The notes under the pieces are model-generated. The model saw only the letters and a program-made list of their open reading frames with translations. It was not told the DNA's origin and searched no databases. From contig CACNCK010000002.1 of assembly GCA_902618945.1 (NCBI GenBank), forward strand, positions 107,238-171,237: a stretch of DNA of 64,000 nucleotides. The letters are read 5' to 3'. This DNA is from an uncultured SAR86 cluster bacterium (GTDB taxonomy: Bacteria > Pseudomonadota > Gammaproteobacteria > Magnimaribacterales > Magnimaribacteraceae). How positions within the stretch are numbered: the first letter of the stretch is position 1; every line of letters begins with the position of its first letter. The position numbers and the translations under genes were made by a program. Below, one piece after another: positions 9,676 through 18,589 of this stretch.

Positions 9676-10373
9676 GGGTACTTTTATCATACTTAGTACA
9701 TCTTTTTACCATATCAGGAGTTCTGCTAAGCTTTTTGGCTTTACTTGCAAGTATTGAGCAGAATCTGGAGTTAGTTTTTTTCTATCTTGCATTAGCTCTC
9801 TTTGTCGATGGTGTTGACGGATCTATGGCAAGAATGGTTGATGTTAAAAGACATACTCCCAATATAAATGGAGAAAATTTAGATAATATCATTGACTACC
9901 TCAACTATGTTTTTGTTCCTGTATTTGTTATCTATTGGGTAGATTTCGTTCCTTCAGGTATGGAGATAGTTGCTGCTTTTATTATCTTGACAGTTTCTTG
10001 TTACACATTTGCGAATAGTAAGATAAAAACTTCAGATTTTTATTTTTCAGGATTTCCAGCTTTATGGAATATTGTTATTCTCTACTTTTATATATTAGAT
10101 ACTGAGCCTTTTCTTAATTTTTTAATCATATGCTTCTTAGCAATTTTAACCTTTATCCCAATTAAGTACCTACATCCATTCAGAGTTAAAAGGTTCAGAT
10201 TCCTATCTCTTGCAATATTGTTCATCTGGATGGTCACAACAGTATTAATGCTTTATTTTAAAGGGTTAAGTGAGAATGTTATACAGGCAGCATTTATCTT
10301 ATGGACAATCTCTAATATCTATTTTATTGTTCTTACAATAATAAGAACCTTTAGAAAAGAAGAATTCAGCTAA
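9672..10373 (+). CDS. pcs: CDP-alcohol phosphatidyltransferase, likely phosphatidylcholine synthase (Pcs)
   Basis: 'FVDGVDGSMARMVDVKRHTPNINGENLDNIIDYLNYVFVP' CDP-alcohol motif in Pcs-like form; multiple TM; TTG start overlapping the upstream stop. Confidence 0.78.
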   Translation: MRVLLSYLVHLFTISGVLLSFLALLASIEQNLELVFFYLALALFVDGVDGSMARMVDVKRHTPNINGENLDNIIDYLNYVFVPVFVIYWVDFVPSGMEIVAAFIILTVSCYTFANSKIKTSDFYFSGFPALWNIVILYFYILDTEPFLNFLIICFLAILTFIPIKYLHPFRVKRFRFLSLAILFIWMVTTVLMLYFKGLSENVIQAAFILWTISNIYFIVLTIIRTFRKEEFS

Positions 10374-11727
10374 TCGGTGTAAAGTGGCAAAATATGTTGG
10401 CAAAGCTTCTTCCAAGAAGGGGTTCGGGCCTTCCGTGCAGTAGTCTTGCACTTTCATAGAAGACAACTTCGCCGGGTTCAAGGAAGATCAAATGTTTTCT
10501 ATAAAAATGATCTTCTATCATCAATGGCCAATCCTCATCTAAGTCTTTATCAATATTGATTATTGCACTTATTATGTGAGTTTTTTCTCGATCCCTGTGA
10601 GGGACTAAAACTGCCCCTTTTTTGTAATTTCTTATTCCATAAACAAAGCTAGGCTCTAAGCTCGAGCCACTCCATTTTTCAAGAGGTCCTTTTAAAGATT
10701 TATGTATTTCCTTTTTTAAATCATCATTTAATTCTAACAAAGTGCTCGGTACTTCTTGTAAATCTGAATGTATGAAATTTCCCGAAACAAATTCATCTTT
10801 AATTTGACTTCGATTATTCTCATAAAATTCTTTTATCTTTCTAAATAATTGTTTATCGAGAGAAGACTTTTTAAAGCCCTCATCAGTATATGTTTTTATA
10901 TGTTTATTTAAGTTTTGAGAAGTTTCTATGCTAAGACTGGTCTGTCTGAACCATTTTGTAATGATTGTTTTACTCCCTTTTTTTACAGGATGCGCCTGAT
11001 GAATAGTATTCTCATTTGGCTTTCCATCTTTATTTAAGTTATTCCAAATTAAGGCCTTACCTTGAACTGGTGAAAATATTTTATTCAATTGAGGAAATTC
11101 AGTTTCACCACCTTCCTCGACATTATTTAAATAAATCATAAATGTATAAGTTCTCTGTCCTCTACCACCATCATGTTCTAATAATTGTGTCTTTTCAAAG
11201 AAATCCGTATGAGATTTAAATTCCTGATCAATTAAATAATGTTGACCTTGAAGAGTTTCACCATATTCGGGATTTATACCAATAAAATTACATATCCTAC
11301 GGTCTATATCATTTAAAAAATCATTATCTATATTTCCTAAATCACATGTGCTACTTGTACGATAGTTATCATCATGTTGTCCTGAACTTGCTATAGTTGA
11401 TGGGCGAAGCTTAGAACTGATCACTTTAATAAGTTGCTCACATTCAGAGACCGATAAAAAATTATCAATTTCATAAAATTCTGCCGGGATTTTTTTTAGA
11501 GGTTCCGCACTTATAAGCTCATTTATGGGTTCGATATCAGCTTGATTATTCTGGAGTGGTTCTCGAATGATATCTCCTTTTGTTAAATCAAGCCCAAGTG
11601 CAACTTTACACTGAACGCTATCAAAACCTTCGTCTAGGAGTATAGAGAACAATTCTTTTTTATCACAACCTTTTTGGATATTCTCAAATATCCAATTTAA
11701 CCAATCTTGAGTTAAATCCTTTTGCAT
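10366..11727 (-). CDS. Two-domain Fe(II)/2-oxoglutarate dioxygenase (prolyl-4-hydroxylase-like plus second 2OG-Fe(II) domain)
   Basis: Domain 1 'HTDFF...GGETEFP...HQAHPVKKGSKTIITKWFR'; domain 2 'VPHRDREKTHIISAIINID...VFYESARLLHGRPEPLLGRSFANIFCHF'. Confidence 0.82.
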   Translation of the reverse strand: MQKDLTQDWLNWIFENIQKGCDKKELFSILLDEGFDSVQCKVALGLDLTKGDIIREPLQNNQADIEPINELISAEPLKKIPAEFYEIDNFLSVSECEQLIKVISSKLRPSTIASSGQHDDNYRTSSTCDLGNIDNDFLNDIDRRICNFIGINPEYGETLQGQHYLIDQEFKSHTDFFEKTQLLEHDGGRGQRTYTFMIYLNNVEEGGETEFPQLNKIFSPVQGKALIWNNLNKDGKPNENTIHQAHPVKKGSKTIITKWFRQTSLSIETSQNLNKHIKTYTDEGFKKSSLDKQLFRKIKEFYENNRSQIKDEFVSGNFIHSDLQEVPSTLLELNDDLKKEIHKSLKGPLEKWSGSSLEPSFVYGIRNYKKGAVLVPHRDREKTHIISAIINIDKDLDEDWPLMIEDHFYRKHLIFLEPGEVVFYESARLLHGRPEPLLGRSFANIFCHFTPIS

Positions 11728-11730
11728 AAA

Positions 11731-12843
11731 TCAAGAGTCTGGCTTTATAAGATATTTTTTTCCAGTTTCTTGCTTTGTATAAGAGCGGATATTCTCTAAA
11801 TACAAGGTTTCTTCCAAAGAAATCATATTAGAATATTTACTTTCAAAGGTAGTGCTAATTTCATCCGCTACTTTTTTTCGTAACTCTCCAAATCTTTCTG
11901 TTCCAATTCTTCCTATGAAAGGAGTAAGTAGCCAGCCACCCAATCCCCAAGAGAATCCAAAAGAACGCGTAAGTGTTGTTGGGTTTCTATCTAATCCCCC
12001 ATAGATATAAACTTGTTTAAATTTATCAGAACCGTATCTGCTATATTCTGTCGCAGTTTTATTTGCTGCAACTTCCATCGCAGTTAATATTTGGCTGGAT
12101 AGTTTTCCTCCTCCAGTTGCATCAAATCCTAAAGTTGATCCTGATTGAACAAGGGCCTCCACAAGATCATCCATAAAACTATCCAAACTTGAATTGCAGA
12201 CATATTTCGCTCCCATAGATTTAAGCAAATTTACGTGTTCTTCTTTTCTAACTACATTCACCAAAGGTATGTCTTCCTCTAAGCAAATTTTGATTAGCAT
12301 TTGTCCTAGATTAGATGCTGCTGCTGTATGAACAAGGCCGGTATGATTTTCCATTCTCATAGTCTCTACCATTCCCAGAGCAGTTAATGGATTAACAAAA
12401 CAAGATGCAGCTTGTTCTGCCGTAGTCCCATCATTCATCACTAAGCAACTTGATGCTGGTACACATCTATATTCAGAATACATTGCGCCCCCAGCTAGAC
12501 CTACAGTTTTGCCTATCAAATGTTCTGCCCCTTTACCCGCAGATTCAACTATTCCAGAACCTTCGTTACCGACAGGCAAGTTTTGATCAAATCTTGCTGC
12601 AACAGATCTAATTAACCCATCTGGAACTTTCATTTCTACCACTGAACCTTTTTCAACTTCTTTTAGTGAAGAAACGTCTGCTGGTCCAACTAAGAGTCCC
12701 AAATCCGATGGATTTATGGGTGTTGCTTGAACCTTAATCAGTACCTCGCCATCATCAGGATCAGGTACATTTACTTCATCTAAAGATATAGTGAGTAAAC
12801 CTTCCTTGGAGATTTTAGACTTGATTTGCTTTGATACTGTCAT
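11731..12843 (-). CDS. MDR-family zinc-type alcohol dehydrogenase / quinone oxidoreductase-like protein
   Basis: 'VNVPDPDDGEVLIKVQATPINPSDL...VGNEGSGIVESAG...GFDATGGG'. Confidence 0.85.
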   Translation of the reverse strand: MTVSKQIKSKISKEGLLTISLDEVNVPDPDDGEVLIKVQATPINPSDLGLLVGPADVSSLKEVEKGSVVEMKVPDGLIRSVAARFDQNLPVGNEGSGIVESAGKGAEHLIGKTVGLAGGAMYSEYRCVPASSCLVMNDGTTAEQAASCFVNPLTALGMVETMRMENHTGLVHTAAASNLGQMLIKICLEEDIPLVNVVRKEEHVNLLKSMGAKYVCNSSLDSFMDDLVEALVQSGSTLGFDATGGGKLSSQILTAMEVAANKTATEYSRYGSDKFKQVYIYGGLDRNPTTLTRSFGFSWGLGGWLLTPFIGRIGTERFGELRKKVADEISTTFESKYSNMISLEETLYLENIRSYTKQETGKKYLIKPDS

Positions 12844-12850
12844 GATTCAT

Positions 12851-13528
12851 TTAATTAAGACTTGTAACTTGATAGCTTTCAACTAATTTTCCGTATTTCT
12901 CTTCATCAAACCATTCCAATTGTTTTTCTTGCCATTCGGTATCACTCTCCAAAGATGAAAGAGACTTTGCTTGGGCTTCTTCTGAAGTTGATAACATAAC
13001 AAATTGATAATAATTTTTACTACCCAATCCATGCTGCCATAGATCAATGAGAAAGCCATGTTTTTCGAATATAATTTTTGCCTCTTCTAAAGCTTCTAGT
13101 GTTTCAGCTGCTTTACCTTTCTTTGGATCCCATATCCAAACCTGGACTATGTAATCTCCTGGATCTATATCATCTAATGAAGTCATTTGGTAACTTCTTA
13201 CTGGTTCAAGGATGTCTTGACTATTAAATTTTTCTAGATAAGGCGTCCAAGCTTCGGCAGTATATGCTTTTGCTCTATCTTCATATGTGTTGAAGAAGTC
13301 AACCCATAAGAACATTTTTTCTGCTCCTCTACCAATATTTTGTTGATGCACAATTACCAGTTGGTCATTTGCAAGACCAATATCTCTTCCTTCTCTCATC
13401 AATTCTGCAGCTTCTGCTAATTTACCGGGTTTGGCTTTATAGAAATAAGCATCAGCATAACCAGCAGAATATGCCGTTGAAAGAAAACCTATGCATAAAA
13501 CTGCAACATAATATTTTAGTGATTTCAT
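12851..13528 (-). CDS. secreted protein with two repeated alpha-beta (NIPSNAP/dimeric-barrel-like) units
   Basis: Signal peptide; repeats end in 'VRSYQMTSLDD' and 'VESYQVTSLN'. Confidence 0.6.
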   Translation of the reverse strand: MKSLKYYVAVLCIGFLSTAYSAGYADAYFYKAKPGKLAEAAELMREGRDIGLANDQLVIVHQQNIGRGAEKMFLWVDFFNTYEDRAKAYTAEAWTPYLEKFNSQDILEPVRSYQMTSLDDIDPGDYIVQVWIWDPKKGKAAETLEALEEAKIIFEKHGFLIDLWQHGLGSKNYYQFVMLSTSEEAQAKSLSSLESDTEWQEKQLEWFDEEKYGKLVESYQVTSLN

Positions 13529-13646
13529 AAAAACTCCAATTTCTTTAAGTTTATAAGATAACAGACAATAGTGCCTTCATGTAGTTTTTTAAAAGTCTTC
13601 TTTACACATGGCAACAAAAGAGTAAGGTAACTCGAGGAGAAAATTT

Positions 13647-14009
13647 ATGAAAAAAATATTAACAATTCTAGTTTTATCATTACCGCTAACAATCTTTTCA
13701 TCTACATTAGTGATTCTTGAATGTGAATTAATAGAGGATGGAACGATAGAAGACGTGAAAAGAATTAATTCAGCATGGGTTAAGAGTGTGAATGAATTGA
13801 ATGATAAACAAGTGAGTAGTCAAGTTTTGGAGGCAGTGTTGTCAGATAATATGGAAGGTTTTATGTATATAGATACTTATGAAGATTCCATACATTGGGG
13901 ACAAATTAGATATGAAATAAAAAATGGCACCATCCAAGATATCGACGAACAATTTGATGCAGTTTCTAAGTGTACCGCAGGTAAAATGTATGACGCTGAA
14001 CAAAGTTGA
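13647..14009 (+). CDS. hypothetical exported protein
   Basis: 120 aa with signal peptide 'MKKILTILVLSLPLTIFSS', RBS GAGGAGAA. Confidence 0.6.
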   Translation: MKKILTILVLSLPLTIFSSTLVILECELIEDGTIEDVKRINSAWVKSVNELNDKQVSSQVLEAVLSDNMEGFMYIDTYEDSIHWGQIRYEIKNGTIQDIDEQFDAVSKCTAGKMYDAEQS

Positions 14010-14088
14010 TTATTCAAGTTATCACGGAGGTTAGCAGGTTCATATGTAGAATACATTTATAGATTTTATGTATAATGCAAGGCCTTTT

Positions 14089-14164
14089 GCGGGTATCGTA
14101 TAATGGCTTATTACCTCAGCCTTCCAAGCTGATGATGTCGGTTCGATTCCGACTACCCGCTCCA
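14089..14164 (+). tRNA. tRNA-Gly (anticodon TCC)
   Basis: GCGGGTA/TACCCGC acceptor, anticodon loop ctTCCaa, GGTTCGATTCC T-arm, encoded CCA. Confidence 0.95.
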
Positions 14165-14181
14165 ACTAAAAGTTTTATTAG

Positions 14182-14430
14182 ATGATAGTAACAATAGATA
14201 TAAGTATGTATCCAAATAGGGAGGAATTTATTGAACCAATAAAAGGTTTTATTGAAATTATAAATACTTTCCCAGAAATAAAGATAAAGACTTTTCCAAC
14301 CAGTACTGTTATACAAGGAGAATATGCCTACACAATGAAAGCTGCACAAGATGCAATCTCCGAGGCTCATGTTAAATATGACAAAGCCATTTATGTTATG
14401 AAAATAATACCTGACTACGAAGCCTTATAA
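14182..14430 (+). CDS. YkoF/MTH1187-like thiamine-binding family small protein
   Basis: 82 aa; 'IDISMYPNREEFIEPIKGFIEIINTFPEIKIKTFPTSTVIQGEY'. Confidence 0.55.
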   Translation: MIVTIDISMYPNREEFIEPIKGFIEIINTFPEIKIKTFPTSTVIQGEYAYTMKAAQDAISEAHVKYDKAIYVMKIIPDYEAL

Positions 14431-14452
14431 AATTTCTTTGCTCTGTGTTCCT

Positions 14453-14872
14453 CTAGTTAGTGACTCGTTTAGGCTGAGTATTCCAAATATAGACTAAAGA
14501 GTAAAACCAAAATCCATTGAGTAAAGGTTCTACAATGGCATCCACAACAGCTTTATCTAGAGCGAAACCAAGTAATAAGAAGCTCCAAGATGTAGCGATA
14601 GTAAAATGTCCAATCGTATAAATAACAGCTAATGTGCTTGTCTTAAGTCTTTTGTGAGCATATTTGTGGAGAAGATAGAACCAAAATCCATTGATGATCG
14701 GTTCTAAGATAGCATCAGCAGACGCAACTAGAAAGCTCGCATTAAATATTAAAGTAGCGCAAACCCAAGCAATGAAGACATGTCCGACAGTGTACAAAAT
14801 TGAAAGACCGAAGCTACTTAGCGAATGGATTAGTGAGTTAATCCTGCTGACTTCTATTAAGAACCTATTCAA
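14453..14872 (-). CDS. DUF2061-like membrane protein with internal duplication
   Basis: Two copies of 'YTxGHxxIAxxxxxLxxxxxxDAIxEPxxNGFWFY'. Confidence 0.7.
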   Translation of the reverse strand: MNRFLIEVSRINSLIHSLSSFGLSILYTVGHVFIAWVCATLIFNASFLVASADAILEPIINGFWFYLLHKYAHKRLKTSTLAVIYTIGHFTIATSWSFLLLGFALDKAVVDAIVEPLLNGFWFYSLVYIWNTQPKRVTN

Positions 14873-14965
14873 AATTTATCCCTTTTTTGTTTATTGTTTA
14901 CTATTAATCTAAATAATATAACTCTAACAAGAATTAAAAAAATATCACTACCTACTTTAACTTTT

Positions 14966-15640
14966 TTACATGATTTGATTCCAAAGTTGCAATTCCTCAA
15001 TTCTAAGGTAACTATTAATCTTCTTCACTTCCTGTAGAGTTGCAGATTCTTTGGGACCATAATTGTGTCCAGGATAGATGATTGTTTCATCAGGAAGTTT
15101 AGAAAGTTTACGGAGACTATGGAACATATCTTCAGAGTTTGCACCAGGTAAATCAACCCTCCCACATCCTTGAACAAATAGGGTATCTCCTGAGATAAGA
15201 CTATTATTTACTTTGAAGCACTGAGACCCAGGTGTATGTCCTGGAGTATGAATAAACTCTATATCATTATCTCCAATCTTAAAGTGATCTCCTGAATCTA
15301 CTATATTCATATCTATGTTAGATAAACCAGTAACTTTTTTGAGACCATCGACCTCGTGTTTATTGACAAAAGTTTTTACAGGTTCTTTTTCTAATACTTC
15401 AGCAAGGCCCTCAATTGAGTGTCCTCCCATACTTCCACCTACATGATCTGGGTGACAATGAGTTACCAAAACACACGAAAGTTTTAGATCTCTTGCTTGA
15501 ATATGGTTGAGTAAACCTTCAACATCCCAAGCAGGATCAATTAAAGCCACTTCTCGAGTTTTTTTGGAACCTAACAAATAAATAAAGTTTTCCATTGGAC
15601 CTATAAGTATTTGCTCAATATATAAATCATCATTAATCAT
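14966..15640 (-). CDS. MBL-fold metallo-hydrolase (glyoxalase II-like)
   Basis: 'THCHPDHVGG', 'HTPGHTPGSQCF', 'SGDTLFVQGCGRVD', 'YPGHNYG'; internal ATG (MINDDLYIEQ) chosen as start. Confidence 0.9.
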   Translation of the reverse strand: MINDDLYIEQILIGPMENFIYLLGSKKTREVALIDPAWDVEGLLNHIQARDLKLSCVLVTHCHPDHVGGSMGGHSIEGLAEVLEKEPVKTFVNKHEVDGLKKVTGLSNIDMNIVDSGDHFKIGDNDIEFIHTPGHTPGSQCFKVNNSLISGDTLFVQGCGRVDLPGANSEDMFHSLRKLSKLPDETIIYPGHNYGPKESATLQEVKKINSYLRIEELQLWNQIM

Positions 15641-15641
15641 A

Positions 15642-16922
15642 TTAACTTTCCTCTTTAAAAGTTTCTTCAAGGACTATTTTATCCTCTTTGTACTTTATTC
15701 CTGCTAGATAATAACAAGGAATGGATACAATACTAATGATTGAAAAAATTACCAGCATTAAAGTATAGGGCTCAGAGTAGCCAGAAGATCTGAGAATATC
15801 TGCACATAATCCTCCTCCTAACGAGCCAATGGTTAATCCAATTAGATTTAGTGTAAGGATATAAAATGATACGACTGTCGCTTTAATATTATCAGGAACT
15901 AGTTCTTGTACGGTAGAAAAGGTAGGCCCGAAGAAGCACCCTAATTGAAAATATCCTATGATGATTCCTATCCAAAATACTGAGGTTCCTGGTTCCACAA
16001 ATCTGTAGAATATTCCAATAGGTAAAGTTAGTAGTGCTAGCCAGAATAGAAACATAGGTCGTCCTTGGTTGGTATTTTCTTGCCACCAATCACTCAATAT
16101 TCCACCTATTAAATTTCCTGATAGACCTGCAAATACACCTATCCAGCCAACAAGCTGAGCTATCTCAGATCTTTCATATCCTCTTTCCTGAACTAACCAA
16201 AGTTGTTCAAAACCGGAAGCTCCAAGCACTATATGATAAAAAACACCTGCTACTATAGTGAACCTTAAAGCGGATGAAGTTTTAAGAGCTTTTATTAGTG
16301 TCTTTACTATATTTGCAGTACTTTCCTTAGATAAAGTGGGATTTTTATTTTCGGATGTATTACTTTGTCTTTTTCTGTCTTTAAAAAGTAGCGCACAGAG
16401 ACCTAATAAGAGTCCAATGCCACCTAACAGATAAAAACAATTTCTCCATCCTAAGGATTCACCTAGATAACCAGCAATTAAGAGACTTACCCCTACACCA
16501 ATTGGGACGCCCATATAATAAAATCCTGCGGCAAAACCCATTTTTTTTGATGGAAATGAGTCTGATAAAAGAGACATAGATGTTGGAGTGAGAATTGACT
16601 CGCCCACACCAATAAACATTCTTGGAAGCGCCATTGATATAAAACCTTTAGCTGCACCTGTGAGGGCAGTAAAAATACTCCACAAAACTACACCAAATGC
16701 TATGAGCTTTGGTCTATTCACCATATCTGCAAGAACGCCCATAAACAGACCTGCAATAGAATAAAAAACAATAAAAGGAACGGTTGTTAAGAATCCGTAT
16801 TGAGTATCTGTGAGGCCCAAGTCAGGGACAATAAAATTAGCAAAGCTGGCAATGAGTTGACGATCTACAAAATTTAGAAGATTCAGAAGTGTTAGGAAGA
16901 ATAAAAGCCTATATGCGTTCAA
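15642..16922 (-). CDS. MFS transporter (Spinster-like)
   Basis: 12 TM pattern, 'NFVDRQLIASFANFIVPDLGLTDTQYG'. Confidence 0.9.
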   Translation of the reverse strand: MNAYRLLFFLTLLNLLNFVDRQLIASFANFIVPDLGLTDTQYGFLTTVPFIVFYSIAGLFMGVLADMVNRPKLIAFGVVLWSIFTALTGAAKGFISMALPRMFIGVGESILTPTSMSLLSDSFPSKKMGFAAGFYYMGVPIGVGVSLLIAGYLGESLGWRNCFYLLGGIGLLLGLCALLFKDRKRQSNTSENKNPTLSKESTANIVKTLIKALKTSSALRFTIVAGVFYHIVLGASGFEQLWLVQERGYERSEIAQLVGWIGVFAGLSGNLIGGILSDWWQENTNQGRPMFLFWLALLTLPIGIFYRFVEPGTSVFWIGIIIGYFQLGCFFGPTFSTVQELVPDNIKATVVSFYILTLNLIGLTIGSLGGGLCADILRSSGYSEPYTLMLVIFSIISIVSIPCYYLAGIKYKEDKIVLEETFKEES

Positions 16923-17028
16923 AGGTACCTCTTTTACTAAAGATCATAGCATAGAGATTAGATTTAATAATATTTGAAAAAATCTAATTCTAAGTGTTAT
17001 AGTTGAGTAACACACTCGGGATACTTAA

Positions 17029-17631
17029 ATGAAAATAAAAAGAGATTGGTCAAATTCAGATATGAGGTCAGTAATGCGAGGAGAGGCTATGCATTATTTT
17101 TCAGGTGGCCAACATTATTATGTTTCAAAAGATTGGTACGTTTGGTTTCTGGGCAACTCAACAAGATATTCTATTTTTCATACCTTTCTTTGGAAATACG
17201 GAAATGGCGAAATGGTAAGTTATACAGACTTAACTAGAACGGAAAAGATTGGATCTCAAAGATTAAAAATAGACTCTATCAAAGCTACAATAAGAGAGGG
17301 CTTAAATCTAGGTTATATACAAGCTTTTAAATCTGAAAAGGACAGAAGGGTAACTATGTATTCTTTCGATGATTCTATCTTACAAGAAGTAACAGATTAT
17401 TGTTTTATGATGAGACGGAATCGCATGTGGGAGTCGGCATCATTTATCAGCCAAGGATCTACAGCAACTATTAATAAAGAACTTGCTAATGCAGGAATGA
17501 AGAAAGAGTGGTTTGATTCAATAAACAGCTTCATTTCTCTTTTAGCTGGAACAGCTAAAGCTGTTTTTGGTCAGGAACAGCTACCTAATGTGATTGCTAT
17601 AGATAAAAATAAAAATAAAAATAAAAGCTAA
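17029..17631 (+). CDS. putative MarR/winged-helix-like DNA-binding regulator
   Basis: 200 aa; 'LTRTEKIGSQRLKIDSIKATIREGLNLGYIQAFKSEKDRRVTMYSFDDSI' resembles wHTH plus wing. Confidence 0.6.
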   Translation: MKIKRDWSNSDMRSVMRGEAMHYFSGGQHYYVSKDWYVWFLGNSTRYSIFHTFLWKYGNGEMVSYTDLTRTEKIGSQRLKIDSIKATIREGLNLGYIQAFKSEKDRRVTMYSFDDSILQEVTDYCFMMRRNRMWESASFISQGSTATINKELANAGMKKEWFDSINSFISLLAGTAKAVFGQEQLPNVIAIDKNKNKNKS

Positions 17632-17717
17632 GAAATTAGCTGTAACTTTTAGTCTTTATTAATCTTGTACTTGTACAAATTTTCTATAAGTTAATTATGT
17701 TACATGGATGTAACTTG

Positions 17718-17782
17718 AGTGGGCTCATTCTCTAGATTTCACCCATCCCTTCCCAGGATATAGTCTTTATTTTGGGCCCACT
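17718..17782. other. predicted long stem-loop in convergent intergenic region
   Basis: AGTGGGCTC (17718-17726) nearly complementary to GGGCCCACT (17774-17782). Confidence 0.4.
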
Positions 17783-17790
17783 TTCACAAC

Positions 17791-18588
17791 TTAAGAATTC
17801 TCATTGAACATTGCCGTTCTTCCGCCATCAACTACGATATCTTGGCAACTGACAAAACTACCTGCATCACTAGCTAGATAGAGTGCAGCTTCTGCTATAT
17901 CTGATGCTAGACCCGATCTTTTCAATGGTACTGCTTGAGCAAGATTACCTTCAAGTTTCTTTAATTTTCTCTCATTTTCTTCAGCACTAAGTTTATTAGA
18001 TACTCCTGAGCCACCCCAGAAGATTGGAGTGGCAATGGCTCCAGGTGATATCGCATTGACTCTTATATTATCTTTTCCAAGTTCAACTCCAGACATTTTT
18101 GTGAAATGAGTAACACCTGCTTTTAAAGCTGAATATAGAGGATCCCCTTGTCTATATCTAATTCCTGCAATACTTGAATTATTGATAATGCAACCTCCGC
18201 CATTTTCTCTCATGGGACCAATGGCATATCTGGTACCAAGAATGACACTAGCTAGTAGTAAATGAACCCCATAATCAATATCCTTTTGAGTCACATTCTC
18301 AAGACCAGCTCCAACAGGCCCACCGGCATTATTAAACAGAATGTCCAGCTTACCTAAGTTTTCAGTTGTAAAAGAAATTGCCTTTTTTATATCTTCTTCT
18401 TTTGTTACATCCGATAAGCAATAAGAGGCATTTTCACCCAATTCCTTTGCTAATTTAGATCCTTTTTCTTCAGACCTACCTGAAATAACAACTTGTGCAC
18501 CTTCTTCAATGAATAATCTAGCTGTCTCAGCTCCAATGCCACTGGTTCCGCCTGTAATAAGTGCTACTTTATTCTCTAGTCGACTCAT
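17791..18588 (-). CDS. SDR family oxidoreductase
   Basis: 'ITGGTSGIGAETARLF', 'NNAGG', 'YSALKAG', 'DGGRTA'. Confidence 0.9.
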   Translation of the reverse strand: MSRLENKVALITGGTSGIGAETARLFIEEGAQVVISGRSEEKGSKLAKELGENASYCLSDVTKEEDIKKAISFTTENLGKLDILFNNAGGPVGAGLENVTQKDIDYGVHLLLASVILGTRYAIGPMRENGGGCIINNSSIAGIRYRQGDPLYSALKAGVTHFTKMSGVELGKDNIRVNAISPGAIATPIFWGGSGVSNKLSAEENERKLKKLEGNLAQAVPLKRSGLASDIAEAALYLASDAGSFVSCQDIVVDGGRTAMFNENS

Positions 18589-18589
18589 A

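Noticed and set aside
14116-14370. Minus ORF ending 'GAGSRNRTDIISLEG'
   Set aside because: Antisense of tRNA-Gly and of the better supported 14182-14430 CDS
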